NCBI GenBank assembly: GCA_034638255.1
Contig: JAWPGT010000086.1
Span: 1 to 64,000 of the forward strand
Length of the DNA: 64,000 bases
Source of the DNA: Coprinus comatus
Taxonomy: Eukaryota > Basidiomycota > Agaricomycetes > Agaricales > Agaricaceae
Direction of reading: 5' to 3'
Both the position numbers and the translations under genes were made by a program. Every line of letters starts with the position of its first letter. Positions within the stretch are counted from its first letter, which is position 1. Below the pieces are notes generated by a model. That model did not search any database, was not told where the DNA came from, and was given only the letters and a program-made list of their open reading frames with translations. Of the stretch, positions 23,121-35,639 are shown in pieces.

Positions 23121-24192
23121 TACGTAAACCAGTGTTTTTCATAAACGGTAATGTTTATAACAAGTCCTATTCTGTCTTGCAGATTGTAGTGGTTTTTTGT
23201 TTCATGTTCTTTCATGAAATTTATTACGACTCGCGAATGCAAACTCACAAGTCGTCTCGTTTCATATTTGCGAGTATAGATGTCAGATTTACGTCCATTA
23301 TTATTGATATTGATATTTTCAACCGTTCTTCAAGTTCAATACACATCTCCGTCCCTGTAGACCTGTTCAAAACAAGTTTAGGGCTTGTACTTAGTTAATC
23401 CTATCTCCGATGTCCGTTCCGGTTCTAGAAATTTTCTACTGACTTAGTATTATTTTAGATTCCGTTTAGATTCCGAAGCTCTCGTAGGATGAAGTGAAAT
23501 TGGATTGAGTACTCCACGAAATATTCAGCGGTGACCATAACCATCTCCGGACGGCGAAAGTGTGTGGGTGTGTACGATGCAACCTAGAAACAGAATACAG
23601 CCAATCGGTGATATATGACTAGGCGTTGTTTCATTCTCACAAATTCCTCCACATTGATTGTTTAAAATTTTTGACGCCCCAATCAATTGAACTAATTCAT
23701 CTGAACTGGGTAATAAAACAAGTATAAAAACATACATGATATAATGATTTGGACAACTGAAATACTGTTCTTTTCTTAGGACATCGATTTACTTTCAATT
23801 GTTAAGTTCCCTCGTTACCATATTATTCCCCATTAATTATCCACGATTCACAGCCAAACCTCTAAGGGAAGAAAACAGGAACAAGGAACAATTAGCACTC
23901 ATTATGAGTATCATGGCCTAATGTCGAGATCTTGAGAGATTATTACCCTTTCAACGGCGGGTATTGATGTTCTCTCCGATACTTGACTCTTGCCGCCCCG
24001 GATTTACGCAGTAGATGAACGTACTTACGGATCATACATCACATCCCAAGCGGACAGGGGTACTTCCTGGGATTCTCTTTCGATTTCGGTGCTCTTTCAC
24101 TTTTCCGAATTGAGCAATGAATGAGTGAACCTAAAATTCTATGTACTGATTACAAAACATCACGGTACATATCAGAGACTCTAGGCACAGAA
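23121..24192. other. Convergent intergenic region between two F-box genes
   Basis: About 1.1 kb of 3' flanking sequence of two genes facing each other. No coding sequence or RNA gene recognised. Confidence 0.55.
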
Positions 24193-25635
24193 TTACTTGT
24201 TACAACAATCCTGATCACAATTAACGAACCTTTGATGAGTAACGATGATAGAGTCCGAGTCTCTACTATCACTCCTAACCATACTACCATTCCCACAGCC
24301 ACTCTCGTCGTCATCATATTCATATTCATGACACTGCGACTTCACTTTTCCCAACCACCTCTTCTTCATAACAGACAATGAATCCACAGCATCATGATGA
24401 AACCCATAATGAGGTAAACAGGGACACATAAATTCAATCGAATACCTCTTTGCTCCTTTTCTTTTTAACAAATCAACCAGTTCTTCGTCTAGTGATTGCC
24501 AATCGTATGAAAGTAAATGAGCGAATGGTGGAACTGCCGGAACTATTAAACGAATATGAATGGATTGTAGTAATTGTCCAGTGTTTTGATGATGATGATG
24601 TAATTTTACTGATGAATTCAACTAGACTTTGGATTGGTTCTGAGTCACTTTCTAATTCTCCGAATAACGTCAACGTCTCGAGAGATGGAAATTCCGATAG
24701 ATCGATATTGTGATTGGTTACTACCGAAACGCAAACATTCATCGTTGAACATTCATAGATCAGAAGAAAATTCACAAACACTCACAGGATAAAACAGTTT
24801 TGTAAGCCCAAGTCACATCTCTTAGCGACTCACGAGAACCGGAATTTCTTAAAACTTCAAGAGCGATTTTTGCCGAATACACCGTCCACGGAAATAAAGT
24901 AAACCCGACCAACTTTTCCATACTCAACTTCGAATTCGATGATTTGACATAATCAAAAAGGGTTATCAAAGTATCAGAATGACAGTGTTGGAATCGTAGT
25001 GAGCGCAAATATGCTTCTGTCTTCGTCTTCGTTTTTTGCTTCGGTGTTGGTTCTGAATATAGTGAAAATGTCGATGGAGGGAGAGATAAATGATTCGGAT
25101 GTTGATCATATGAACCAGGAGCAAAATTCGTTCGTAGAAAAGTAATATTTTCCACATACTCGAAATGATCCAAATACCAAATTGGAAAATGAAAAACGTT
25201 ATCAACAATAACATTCCTAAGACTTGGCAAAGAAAAAAGATGAATTAACGCCTTTTCAAGTTCCCACCAAACTCCATTCATCTCTGGTAAATAAATGATA
25301 TGAAGCGTTTGAAGTTGAGTAAATTGATGAAGTGTAATCGGTAACAACGTGCTTTTCGTAGCATATGAAACTTCACCAGTATATCCGGGAAGACAAATAC
25401 TAAGTGTCTTAACGAAACGACCTAAGTGAGGATGTTGGGTAAGGGCATAATGTAAACGGAGATGTCGTTCCGGGATGTTGCCCTGAGAGGAGAGATTCAC
25501 ATGCCGAAAGATATGTTTCTGGCAAAAGAACAGACATCCATGGCATGTGAGTGCGAGAGATTGGAGGGTGTTGATATCACCGGCGAGTTCATCGGTAATG
25601 TACTCGACAATGTCAAGTGGAAGATCAGACGCCAT
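24193..25635 (-). CDS. F-box domain protein
   Basis: Three exons, 25635-24786, 24720-24610 and 24542-24193, sum to an open frame of 436 aa. The N terminus is a clear F-box (DLPLDIVEYITDELAGD, then LQSLALTCHGCLFFCQKHIF). Scattered leucine-rich segments follow (LQTLHIIYLPEM, LRSLRFQHCHSDTL, LETLTLFGELESDS). The first intron ends TCGGTAG and restores the frame as VLSLTNHNIDLSEF. The second intron has a weaker donor (GTAAAA) and could be placed differently. The C terminus is rich in Asp and Ser. The role is presumed substrate selection in an SCF ubiquitin ligase; the target is unknown. It faces the preceding F-box gene and is not an obvious close duplicate of it. Confidence 0.8.
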
Positions 25636-26583
25636 CTTCTTCGACTAACCTCATAAATGCTCCAACCCATCGATATAACCCTTAGGCTGAGACAAGTTTC
25701 AGGCTGCCGAATTCCCGATTGCCAAACTTTTAGGAGATGTACCCGCAAGCGCGCGCAACGTAGAACGGGAATCATTTTAGACACGACCATTACAATGAAA
25801 GTCGAGCGAATCATCGAGTTACACTTTTTCTGTAATAATTTCCAAGTATGAATAAAGCATGAACAAATGTATTCAAAGACGTTATTGTCAGGAGATAGTA
25901 GCTTGACATACCGAAAGATGTACCAAAGACGAATTGAAGCAAAACAACGTTTCATAATATATTGTGAATGATACATGAGATCAACATTTCAAGTATTTTG
26001 ATAGTTCAAAAGTCAAAAGAAAAGATAGAAACAACACGTTATAAAAAAACAGAATAATTGCAACGATATGTAACACTTCTTTTCCAACAAACAAAATATC
26101 ACTTCCTTGAATAAACGTTTACAAAACAATGCATGTCGTTAACATAATCATGATGTCGTCAGCGGGAGAGATGTTACGATCTTGAGGTTCGAATGAATAT
26201 CCACGAGGATCAATCAACATTTTCTGGTCTCCAGTCTCGGCCCTAAGTAGCGAAAAAGCAAAAAGATCGAGAAACTTTTGAAATAAAGAATGCGTTTTTA
26301 TGCGATTTTTTGTGTGATTGGGTCCTTCGTCGTATAGTAATCCGTCCCTCCCCAGTGAAAAAGATGATGAAAAGAAGAAAAAAGGAAGCCAAACACAAGG
26401 ACAAAGAACCAAGAATTCATGAACATACCGATATAAGTACCAAAAACATCAAACCTCTTAAATATCCCACAATTCAGGGTCCAGTATCCAGCATCCTCAA
26501 TGCTCAACCCAACAACCACCCTCCATTTTCCAACAATAGCAATACGTTCATCCACCCTCTCACCAAAAAAACTATTTCCTCCT
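25636..26583. other. Region between two minus-strand F-box genes
   Basis: Contains the promoter of the F-box gene to the left and, from 26300 upward, minus-strand coding-like sequence in another frame (IRDRVIEGFRIRFLYEG, then YWTLNCGIFKRFDVFG). That part may be the true C terminus of the next gene if its frame shifts near 26650. Confidence 0.5.
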
Positions 26584-28355
26584 TCATACAAAAAACGTAT
26601 CCGAAACCCTTCTATAACCCTGTCTCGAATTATTGGATCTATCCACAACCGGTGGTTCACAAACCGTTTCAACCCAAGCATCACCCTCAAACCTTCTATT
26701 CCAAATCGAAACCGACGTAAGTTGAACAGTTCTCAACATCGGACAATACCTATTCCAACCAACAAGATAATCTTTCAAATCATCTGGATCAAATGCGGTA
26801 TATATATCATCACATAAAAGTGCGTTTTCTTCTTCCAGTTGTTGCTGAAGTTGTAATTGATGTTGTTGGCTTTGATTTAGATTTAGATATTGTGGGTGGA
26901 TTGGATTTGGTAGGAGGAATTGTTGTTGTTGTTGTTGGTGAGGGGGTTGTATGTTGACGTGGGCATTGGGGTTGTTTTGGTTATGGAAATGCATGAGGAA
27001 ATAGGCGTTATAATCTATAGGTGGTAATGCTGGCACACAGTTGCCATCCATTGATAATTTGAGTACGCGCAACTGTTTGAGATCCGGTAAAATGTCGGAT
27101 CCAAGTGTAACCATGATGTTCTAGATTATTATTATTTTCGACATCAGCCCACTTTTACAGACTCGTAAACCTTGAAAAAAAAAGAAACCACTCTCACCTC
27201 TGGTAAAAATCCTCTTCCAAACCTAACAGCCAATGATTCAATCCTTGGAAAAAGTTGTCTAACCGCAAACAAAACCTCATTGTCATATTTCCTCAACTGC
27301 AAATCCAAACTCTTTATTTTATCTGAAAGTCTTTCCAACCCAGTCAACAAATGTGTTATTTCCAAAGATTCCGTAACGGTAACATGTTCCAATTCCGTAT
27401 ACCGCCCAACAAACATTCCAACAACAGGAAGTGGACCCCAATAAGAATTCAAACCAGGCAGAGGAATAGTAGTGGATGCGATTTGATTATCAGGAATATT
27501 ATGCTTGTTAACTCGAAGTGAAACTTTAGGGCTCGCAGTACAATTCGTAATAACAAACTCCACAGCTGAATCCATAAGATCACGAGTTAAAAGAGCGATG
27601 TTGAGGTTGAGTTCTTTAAGATTAGGCAAATTCCAATGCTGAGCTGCGAAAAGTATTGAAGAAACGGATGACCAAGTTATTGTTAATGAACGTAAAGAGT
27701 GACCGGCGATTCGATGTAGAGGGTGGTCCGGAATATCAGACGCGGATGGGTGATCTCGTGGAGGAGTGTTGTTTTGAAGAACTAGAGTTGTAATAGCAGA
27801 CCTTTCGTCTACTTCAGGTAAAGGGCTAGTTCCAACCGGGTCTTGACTAACGAAAGTGCATGTGTTGATGTCAAGTAACCGGAGTTTAGGGAAGGATGAG
27901 ATGAGTTCGTAGGTGATCGGGGAAACTATGGTTCTAGAAAGGAAGATTTCCTCAAGCATAGTAAAATGGAACATTCGGCGGATCACAGAGTTGAACAGAT
28001 TGTTCACCAGTGGGATCTAACAAAGAGAGAGCTCAGTGTGTGGTTGTGTGGGTCAAAAGATTTTGCGTACCTCCAAGTTGTGTCGTGAGGCAGAATATAG
28101 CATTCCAGTGAAAGGAATACCAAGTTGAATGCGCCTTGGAAGACATGTAAGGTCTTGATGGACATTAACCCAATCTTCGATGTTCCGTCTTGTTGGATCC
28201 TCCTTTGTCCACAAGAGATGCTTGAGGAGGATTTTTGTGGCCAGTAAGCGGAACTTTGAGCATACAAGAGGGATTTGTGCAAGGTCAGCGGGCTCAATGA
28301 TATGCTCAAAGATTGTGATCCAGATGTCCTCAGGTATCGACTCGAGGAGGAGCAT
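26584..28355 (-). CDS. F-box-like protein with leucine-rich repeats
   Basis: Exons 28355-28071, 28016-27198 and 27120-26584 form an open frame of 546 aa. The N terminus is an F-box (ESIPEDIWITIFEHIIEP, then LAQIPLVCSKFRLLATKIL). Leucine-rich segments follow (LRLLDINTCTF, LRSLTITWSSVSSIL, LKELNLNIALL, IKSLDLQLRKYDNEV, LRVLKLSMDGN). Residues of about 395-440 are Gln/Asn-rich with a run of six glutamines. The last 30 residues look unnatural, whereas a neighbouring frame (IRDRVIEGFRIRFLYEG) reads like real protein and continues to about 26300. So either a further intron or a frameshift near 26640-26690 is missing from this model. The presumed role is an SCF substrate receptor. Confidence 0.78.
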
Positions 28356-31300
28356 GGCAGTTAGTTCGGTGGTGCTGTGCCTGCGTGTGAAAACTATTCA
28401 ATTATTTCACAATTGAACTTATGGCTTACGTAAGGCACGTGCCACTTCGGAGGCCATTGGTGGAGTGTTCCAGGCTTCCAGGCTACAACAACTGATATGT
28501 TCCTGTAATTAAACCTAGACAGCATTTGAACAACATACCAGAACAAAACTAACGACGAGAAATACTATCCGAACAATGTACCCGTAATTATATACTCTAG
28601 TAATGCTAATTAAAGCGGAGATGGATTTTCTTGGCGTCCCCCGCATAGTAAGTATTCATTTTCCCAATTGGACAACTTAGCTCCCCCTGTTCAATATCAT
28701 CTGGAATTATCATCATCATCTCCACTTACACAAAGGTTAACATATATCCGAAACGACTCTCAACCTCCGCTATCTTTTCATCCGATCTCTCATATGTACT
28801 GTCACATATGTACCAAATGCGTATCGTATTGATCATACATAAACAGTTACATCAAAATAACGCTGCCCATTTGGTCATTCATGATTCAACAGAAGGCAAA
28901 AAATGCCGAATCAAGCGGTCTTTTTCTTGTAGGACAGTACAAAACTGCTCAGTGCCGTTTTTTCCGTTACCCGTTACCTGTATCTTTTCAGGTTTCGTCC
29001 TTTAGTCTGGTTTAACACTGACATACTAGGAAATGGGATGCGTACTGGACTTTGAAACAAAATGGTAATTGCCGTTCTTTTCTCCATCGATCGTTAATCG
29101 ACAATCATTGATCGATATATAGTCTCTCAAATGTTTTCTACCTAAATGAACAACACGTTTTCCTTACCCTCACTGAAAATGATCCAGGGTTATATTACGG
29201 CTACTTGAAAATAGCGCTTTTATCGTTATCATTCAAAAAAACACATAAACACACTAAATACTCTTCTTCTGGAGCAACACTGACACATTGGGAGATCCCT
29301 GGGAGACCACGAGTTTATGGGTTCACGGGGACCCCTGGCAAGGTCAAATGACATACAAAACATGGTGAATTTTCTTGGAACCCAATACAAAAAAAGCAGT
29401 AAAGTAAATACAATGACGTTGATTTACTTGGGACCTAAACCAACCCGAATACCTACTGTATATCTATACTAACCGATAATTCAACGACCTAAATTCAGCA
29501 TTAATAACATAATTGAATCAACTTCAAAACCATACATCATCAGAACTCCTGAAACTTTCCCGGTTCCGGTACATGATCAACTCTTTTTGAGTTTCATGCG
29601 CTCATCAGCTCATGTTCCGAAAATGATTCAATGGATAGGACCGTGCGGTAGTGAGCTCGTGGCCAGTCAACGGTATCAATTGTTAATCAATTAAGGTGGA
29701 TACTGTATATATCATGACATGGTGTGGTGTGGACCTGGTGTGGTGCGTGGTCAATGGACAATATCTCTCGGACGATCAATAAATACAAATGATCGTACCA
29801 ATGTAAAGGCGATTGCGGTGTTATATCAAAACTTGGTTATCCGAAGGGTTGCTGTGCTTAGTTATATGTATATAGTAACTGCCCAGTGGTAACTGTACAT
29901 AAAGCTTAAGGTTGTACAGTAGCTAAGACGGTAAGATCTAAGAACAGTAAATGATATTAATCTGTTTCGTTACTATAAGGAAGAAAAAGACTAAGGACCC
30001 AGAGTCCAGACTTCTCTTGTGTTGGTGGGTGGCGCTGGTTAGGGGGAAAGCCTCTCTTCTACCTCATTGCTAAATGCTGTAGTGATGGTCATTACCCATT
30101 ACGCCTGCGCCTGAAACCAAAAACCGAAGAAACCATACAAGCTAAAATGAAATCAATGACGAATGATTTCAGTCTTTCAGACTTCTAAACTGCACATGGT
30201 TATAGTTTCTTGGGGGTTGGGGAAAGGGGTGAGAGAGAAACGAGAGAAAGGCGAAAGAGAGAGAGGAGAAATGGGAGAGAGAGAAGTTGAGAACCTGCTT
30301 CAGGTTACTTTATGACGCAGACAGCCGGCTCAAACGTTTCAAACTCTCAAATTTCAGCGCCACCTAGGCAAAGCTATTGATTAACGGGTATGGTCTATTA
30401 ACGTATACCATTACGGTCTCTAACGTCTACGGTTTTCGCGCTCGAAACAATTCTCATCTCCGCATCCGCATCCGCACCCAATGGCTAAAAAAAGAACCCC
30501 GTCCTGAAAGTTGAAACTGAAACGAACTTTTCATCATCCCAAGGATTTTTATGAAATACTGGAGTGGGAGTCTGGAGTGAGGTAGGTATAGATATAGATC
30601 GCTGTGGCCCCGTCAAATCATGATACAGTACGAATTTTGGTATGGACAGAAAGCATGGGAGAACTGAACGTTGAACCTATGCCTACCTCCTTATAATGAA
30701 AGAAAAAAGCTTCGGACGCCGGGGGGATATGGCACCATTAACTAATAACAAGTTTATTAATGTTTTAATTTTTTTTACGCTCCAAATATTCTCCATCCAG
30801 TACACACAACTATAAGTAGTAACTATTAGAACAAGTTATTTGTCAAAGTAAACAAAGATCTGAAACAAAAATCAAAATCTTGTTGGATATAGATCAGTCA
30901 GGACTCAGTTGGGTCACATATTAACGGACATTTCTATCCCACAATTGACGCTTATATATCAAATATAGACTTGACCATTCGTAAGTGTCAATGGCTTTAT
31001 TTTAAAAGGCTAGAAGATATGGGCCGGCGAACACGCAAATAAAGTTCGGAAGAGGTGAATGCTTCTTCAAAACAAAAACGCGTAAGCCTCATTGACAAAA
31101 AAAAAAAACCTAACAAGTAACATACATGAATGTCCCGTAACTTTCGTGTGCTTATGCGGTAACCTCCGTCTCTTCATATTAAACATGGACACCGTCAAGA
31201 TGGGGGGGTGAGGAGATTGGGAGATAAGTTCAAACGGTTTATAATTACTGAATGGGGTGTGATACACTTTAATCATTCTTTCATTTCTTGGGACAGTGGA

Positions 31301-32795
31301 CATGTGGACATTTCGGCCGTTTTTCATCTACTTATGTTACTGCCACCTGGTAAAAGCTACCGGCGCCCGTCCAGTAACGTTTTTTGTTTTCTCTTTGGGT
31401 ATATTTTCGTTGAATCGTTCCGTGCCTTAGGCTTGGATAAGAATGGAAATGACAGTGGATCTGATTTAATCGTTTATTATATCCGAGTGGTGAGGTTTGG
31501 ACCTTGGAGCAAACGAGCGGCTGTGAGCAAATGCTCATGATTTGGCAGTGGGTTTCATAGGATTTGCAAGAGATTGAATGAAGTTTAATGTTGTGGTATA
31601 CTTTAAAGCCGTAGTTCTCCAACTTACATAGTACATGTAAGGCGACCCTTTGTGCTTCTAGCAGGGGTGACTAGCGCGCGAAGGCGTTGACAAGGTCGAT
31701 ACTGAGACCGATACCAACCAATGATGTATGATGACCAGATATGTCTAATTTCTCGATTTGGCATTGGTCGGGGTGCGTGGGAGTTGATGAATCTATTTTT
31801 GATTTATATATTCCACGTCCCCACTCTGTAAGCGACCGAACTGTCGATCATGTGAGCATGTTTGCGACAGATTACACATTGTCGTTGAGGCTGAATGTTG
31901 AATTCATAGATTATACATAAAAGGACAAATGAAACAAATTATGCTTGTGACACTGACAAGTTAAGTTTGCGGGGTAGTCAAGAGTATGTCCGAGTAATTT
32001 CTCAAGTGGGACGGCGATTAGTGTTATTAAACGGAAATGTCAAATTAAAGTTGGAACTAAACAAGTGTATGTATCTCTCCTACGGGCCGCTTTCAGACAT
32101 GGGTGTAGTTCTCGTGCGATCTTGGGAAAAGAGAAGTTTGTCTCCCCCATCTATTTCAAGTTATAACTCCGTGAAAGTAGCGAAGAAAAACCCAAATATA
32201 AGACGAGGTGAACTTTCGATAAAGTGTGACAGTTACGAGATGAGGCTGACTATATAGGAGAGTGATGCTGCGCACGGACCACGTGATGGGAGTATTTAAG
32301 GGGGTGCCAAAGGAGGTGAAGATCTATACAGTCACCTCGTCCTCGATAAAGAGGCATAACATTTGTGCTATGTTGTGCACGGAAGAGTGACGGGAAGAGG
32401 GATAAACTGGATCTGGGCATGCCGTTCATCTGTTGATAATACCGATTGAGTGGCTAATCAGATGCAGAGACATGTATTAGATAGGGTAGGCAGAATGAAT
32501 ACAAGACGTCATGAGAGGAGTCGGTTGTCATGTGCATTGGCGGAGATTGCGGACCGTTAGAGAGAAAGAGAGGAATATCCGTATCTTGCGGGAGAGATGG
32601 TTCGGACATAAAAGGATAGTGATTTTTCGAGCGAGTATTTCGCCGAAATATATGGTGAAACTGCCAAGGGGGGGGTGGATGCAGGGTCACGTTAAGAGCT
32701 GAGCTAGTATTTAGTATGTACCTTTTCGGGACGAAATTCAGCTGGAAATATAAGAGTACGTTGGATCATGCCCTCCGCCAGTTGTCCTCCATCGA
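28356..32795. other. Long gene-free region
   Basis: About 4.4 kb with no convincing gene. A purine-rich low-complexity stretch lies at 30215-30292 (G-runs and repeated GAGAGA). Open frames such as 31208-31540 and 31967-32257 are short, lack motifs, and the latter has no ATG. The right end should carry the promoter of the zinc-cluster gene. Confidence 0.55.
30215..30292 (+). repeat. Purine-rich low-complexity tract
   Basis: Nearly uninterrupted A/G over about 75 nt, with GAGAGA repeats. It lies in intergenic sequence. Such tracts can exclude nucleosomes or form triplex DNA; no specific role is shown here. Confidence 0.6.
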
Positions 32796-34300
32796 ATGCA
32801 CCCTCAGAGGTCCTCTCCCCGCCATCCTTCCTCCCACCCGTCCCTCCCTTCCATCCGCCAGCTACATCCATACCTACCTCCCCCTCCCACCGACCACCCC
32901 TCCTATCCATACCCGCCCTATTCCACCCCCCAGCCTGCCCCTCCCCCTCCCCCTCCCCCCCACCCCTCTCTAGTCCGTCAGCGTGAGTACAGCGGCGCAG
33001 AATCAGACGCAGAGGATCTCGAGGCACACGGCCCCCCCAAGAAGAAACGGCGGCGGCAGGCGTTGAGCTGTACCGGTATGGTTTACGTGTATTGGATTCC
33101 GACAATAACTCATCCTCCTTATCCATCGTCATCACCTCATGATATCATCACGCGCCCTATCAAGAGTGCAAGAGGCGTAAAATTAAATGCGATAGGTCAT
33201 GCCCTGTGCTTTCCGAGCCTGTAGCCAGCTAACCCTTGCATAGATCACAACCGTGTGCTCCCTGCACGCGCCGAGGAGAACAGACAAAGTGCCAGTGGCA
33301 TATCGTAGAACCCATGTAAGCTTAAAGTCTATTTCTCAATTACCTCATTAAAATCTCCCTCAAGCGAAAAGTACGTGACCAGAGCAGAGTATGACGAACT
33401 AAAGTCGCGTCTGGATCAACTCCAGTCACTTGTTCATCGTGTTATACCCTACATTCCGATGCCTTCTGCAAGTTCGGGTTCAGGGTCAATATCCACAGAA
33501 CCACCATCTTTGCCGACGTACTCTGCCGGAGTGTCAAGTCCAATCATCTATCACCCTTTAATGCCACCACCACAACACTATCCCCAGCAGGCTTCTGCAG
33601 CTGAAACATCAACTGGACAGGTACAACCCCATAAATATCAAAATCCAGATGATTCTCCATCTGCTATAATTCGCACTCAGCCTAGTACTACTCATATTAC
33701 TGCGTCATCAATATCATCATCCCCTACTACTGTCACCACCGCTGTCAAAAGTCCACGGCTACCTACCACTAGTTCGCGTTCAACCTTAACAAAGTCTCCG
33801 AAGAGCACGGCAACCCCAGCGATACCTCACAGGAATTCCTCTTTATCTCTTTCATCGATTACCTCTCCTTATACACCGCCAGACCATGCGGCGCAGTCAA
33901 AAAACTGGCACGCGCAGACGTTCATACTGGGCGAGCGTCTGCGCCTCGGATCTCAAGTTCTAGGAGACCCAGTGACTCGTCATATATTACCATTCAAAGG
34001 GACCATCATCAATCTTCGACTTCTACTTCAATTCTATTACCCCCTTCGGCGAGTAATATGCCGGTTGCTGGCAGCAGCGGAAGCGGTAGTGCATCTATGT
34101 CTATGTCGACTACTACTGGAACTGGACCTGGTATTACTACCAGTTCGGTCGGTTCGGAGATGTATCCAGATAGGGAACTCTCAAGTTCATCATCTGCTTT
34201 CCAAATCCATTCGTCTTCGTCAAGGAAGCGGTCTTTTACATCATCACGAGATGAAGATAGGGATAGGGATAGGGAACGGGAACGTGAACGTGAACGTTGA
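32796..34300 (+). CDS. Zn(II)2Cys6 fungal transcription factor
   Basis: Exons 32796-33075, 33165-33195, 33244-33315, 33365-33895 and 33964-34300 give 416 aa. The N terminus is Pro/His/Ser-rich. A basic stretch (PPKKKRRRQ) leads into the binuclear zinc cluster CTECKRRKIKCDRSQPC-APCTRRGEQTKC, which fits C-x2-C-x6-C-x5-C-x2-C-x8-C, followed by a coiled-coil-like dimerisation segment (YDELKSRLDQLQSLVHRV). The cluster is spread over three exons, one only 31 nt. The C-terminal half is Ser/Thr-rich and ends in alternating Asp/Arg then Glu/Arg. The usual large fungal-specific regulatory domain is absent. The last intron (68 nt, donor GTCAAA) is my inference: without it the frame changes in a run of six A at about 33898, so a frameshift is the alternative. 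Nuclear DNA-binding regulator; targets unknown. Confidence 0.85.
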
Positions 34301-35639
34301 AACACGCTGAAACACGATTGATTAATTACACCTACTAATTATTCATCAACTTAATCATCATCCCCAATCTCCCATCTACATCGGCATATCCACATTTCAC
34401 ATTCACGCCGGAACCATGCACCTCATTGACATTGTGATTCAAATCGCACCCCGTCGCATTCGCCGGCCTACCCACACACACCTTCTTCCATCCTTCAATT
34501 TCTCCGAATTGTATCATATGGTCTTTTTTTGTGTCCACATGTCTCTTTTAACTTCCACCATCCGCTTCCGTTCTCGCGTTTTTCGCATAATTGTGTGTTG
34601 TTCAAGGTTTCCTCCTGTTTAACTGTTTAAGGGCATTCACCTTGCAATTAATTTCTCTAATTTCCAAAGCGTTATAATATGCATTTTTTACTTATAATAA
34701 TTTCTGTTCTTTTTTTAAACCTTTTTTTGTATTCTTTTTTTGGACGGACACCCCCTGATTCTCCACCTTCTCTTCTTTTTTTCTCGAGAGATATCCAACT
34801 TTTAATAGTTCAATTCCGCCGAATAAAACTACCGATAACGTATCGAGTTATCGACGGAAAGGGATGGAGAGACAGAGAGAAATGCCAATTTCGATACTCA
34901 CAACAACACCCCCCTAACGCGTTTGAGGTTTTATTTATTTTATTACCTTTGTGCGTAATCTATATTACTTTCCTATTGATACTGATCTTTCATTTCCAGT
35001 GTGTTTTACGGTTTACCTACAATTACTTCCACATCTACTCCTATTCCTAACACACAGCCTAGGCTATATACCTGATACATGTACGTCTTAATACTTAGTA
35101 TCTCCTACTTTCCTACCACGCTACTTACTTGCTATTTCCACAACACAAGACAACACTCGTTTTTACTCCTTACTCCTTCCTTACCTCATTCTACTCGTTC
35201 TTAACTGTGATACCTTTGATACCCAAAAAAATGAACACTCTCAAACTTACTAGTGTTAGTCCCTAGTCCTAGTCACTCCTTTTTGTCTTTTTTTTTCTTC
35301 TTTCTGTCATAGTTTCATAGTTCCTCCCACATCACTTCTTCACATAACATTTCAAAACAAAAACTCTTTCAATTTGTTCAATGTTTCAATGCGTAAAAAT
35401 ACATAACGGACCTCATTCCCAATTATTTATTATTTCATTTTTTGTCTCTTTTGTCTGTGCAGTGTGCATGTTCCTTTTTTTTTTCGAAAGTATATAATAA
35501 TGTGATAATGATATATTGCTTCACCAAGCTAAAGCTCATAAACTATAACTAAAAACTATCACAAACAAACCTCTCATATAACAAACGGGCATACCGTATA
35601 TCGTATCGAGGTTCATCTCAAAAGTTAATCATATATATA
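34301..35639. other. Convergent intergenic region
   Basis: About 1.3 kb of 3' flanks of two genes facing each other, rich in T and C runs. No gene is seen. Open frames here are low-complexity Phe/Leu/Ser and look like chance. Confidence 0.6.

Noticed and set aside
32716..32986. Two other Pro-rich frames at the start of the zinc-cluster gene
   Set aside because: Only the frame from 32796 continues into the basic stretch and zinc cluster.
33375..34310. Unspliced continuation of the zinc-cluster gene to 34310 in its first frame
   Set aside because: After about 33900 this frame becomes hydrophobic and unlike the rest, while the shifted frame gives Ser-rich sequence ending in a regular charged tail.
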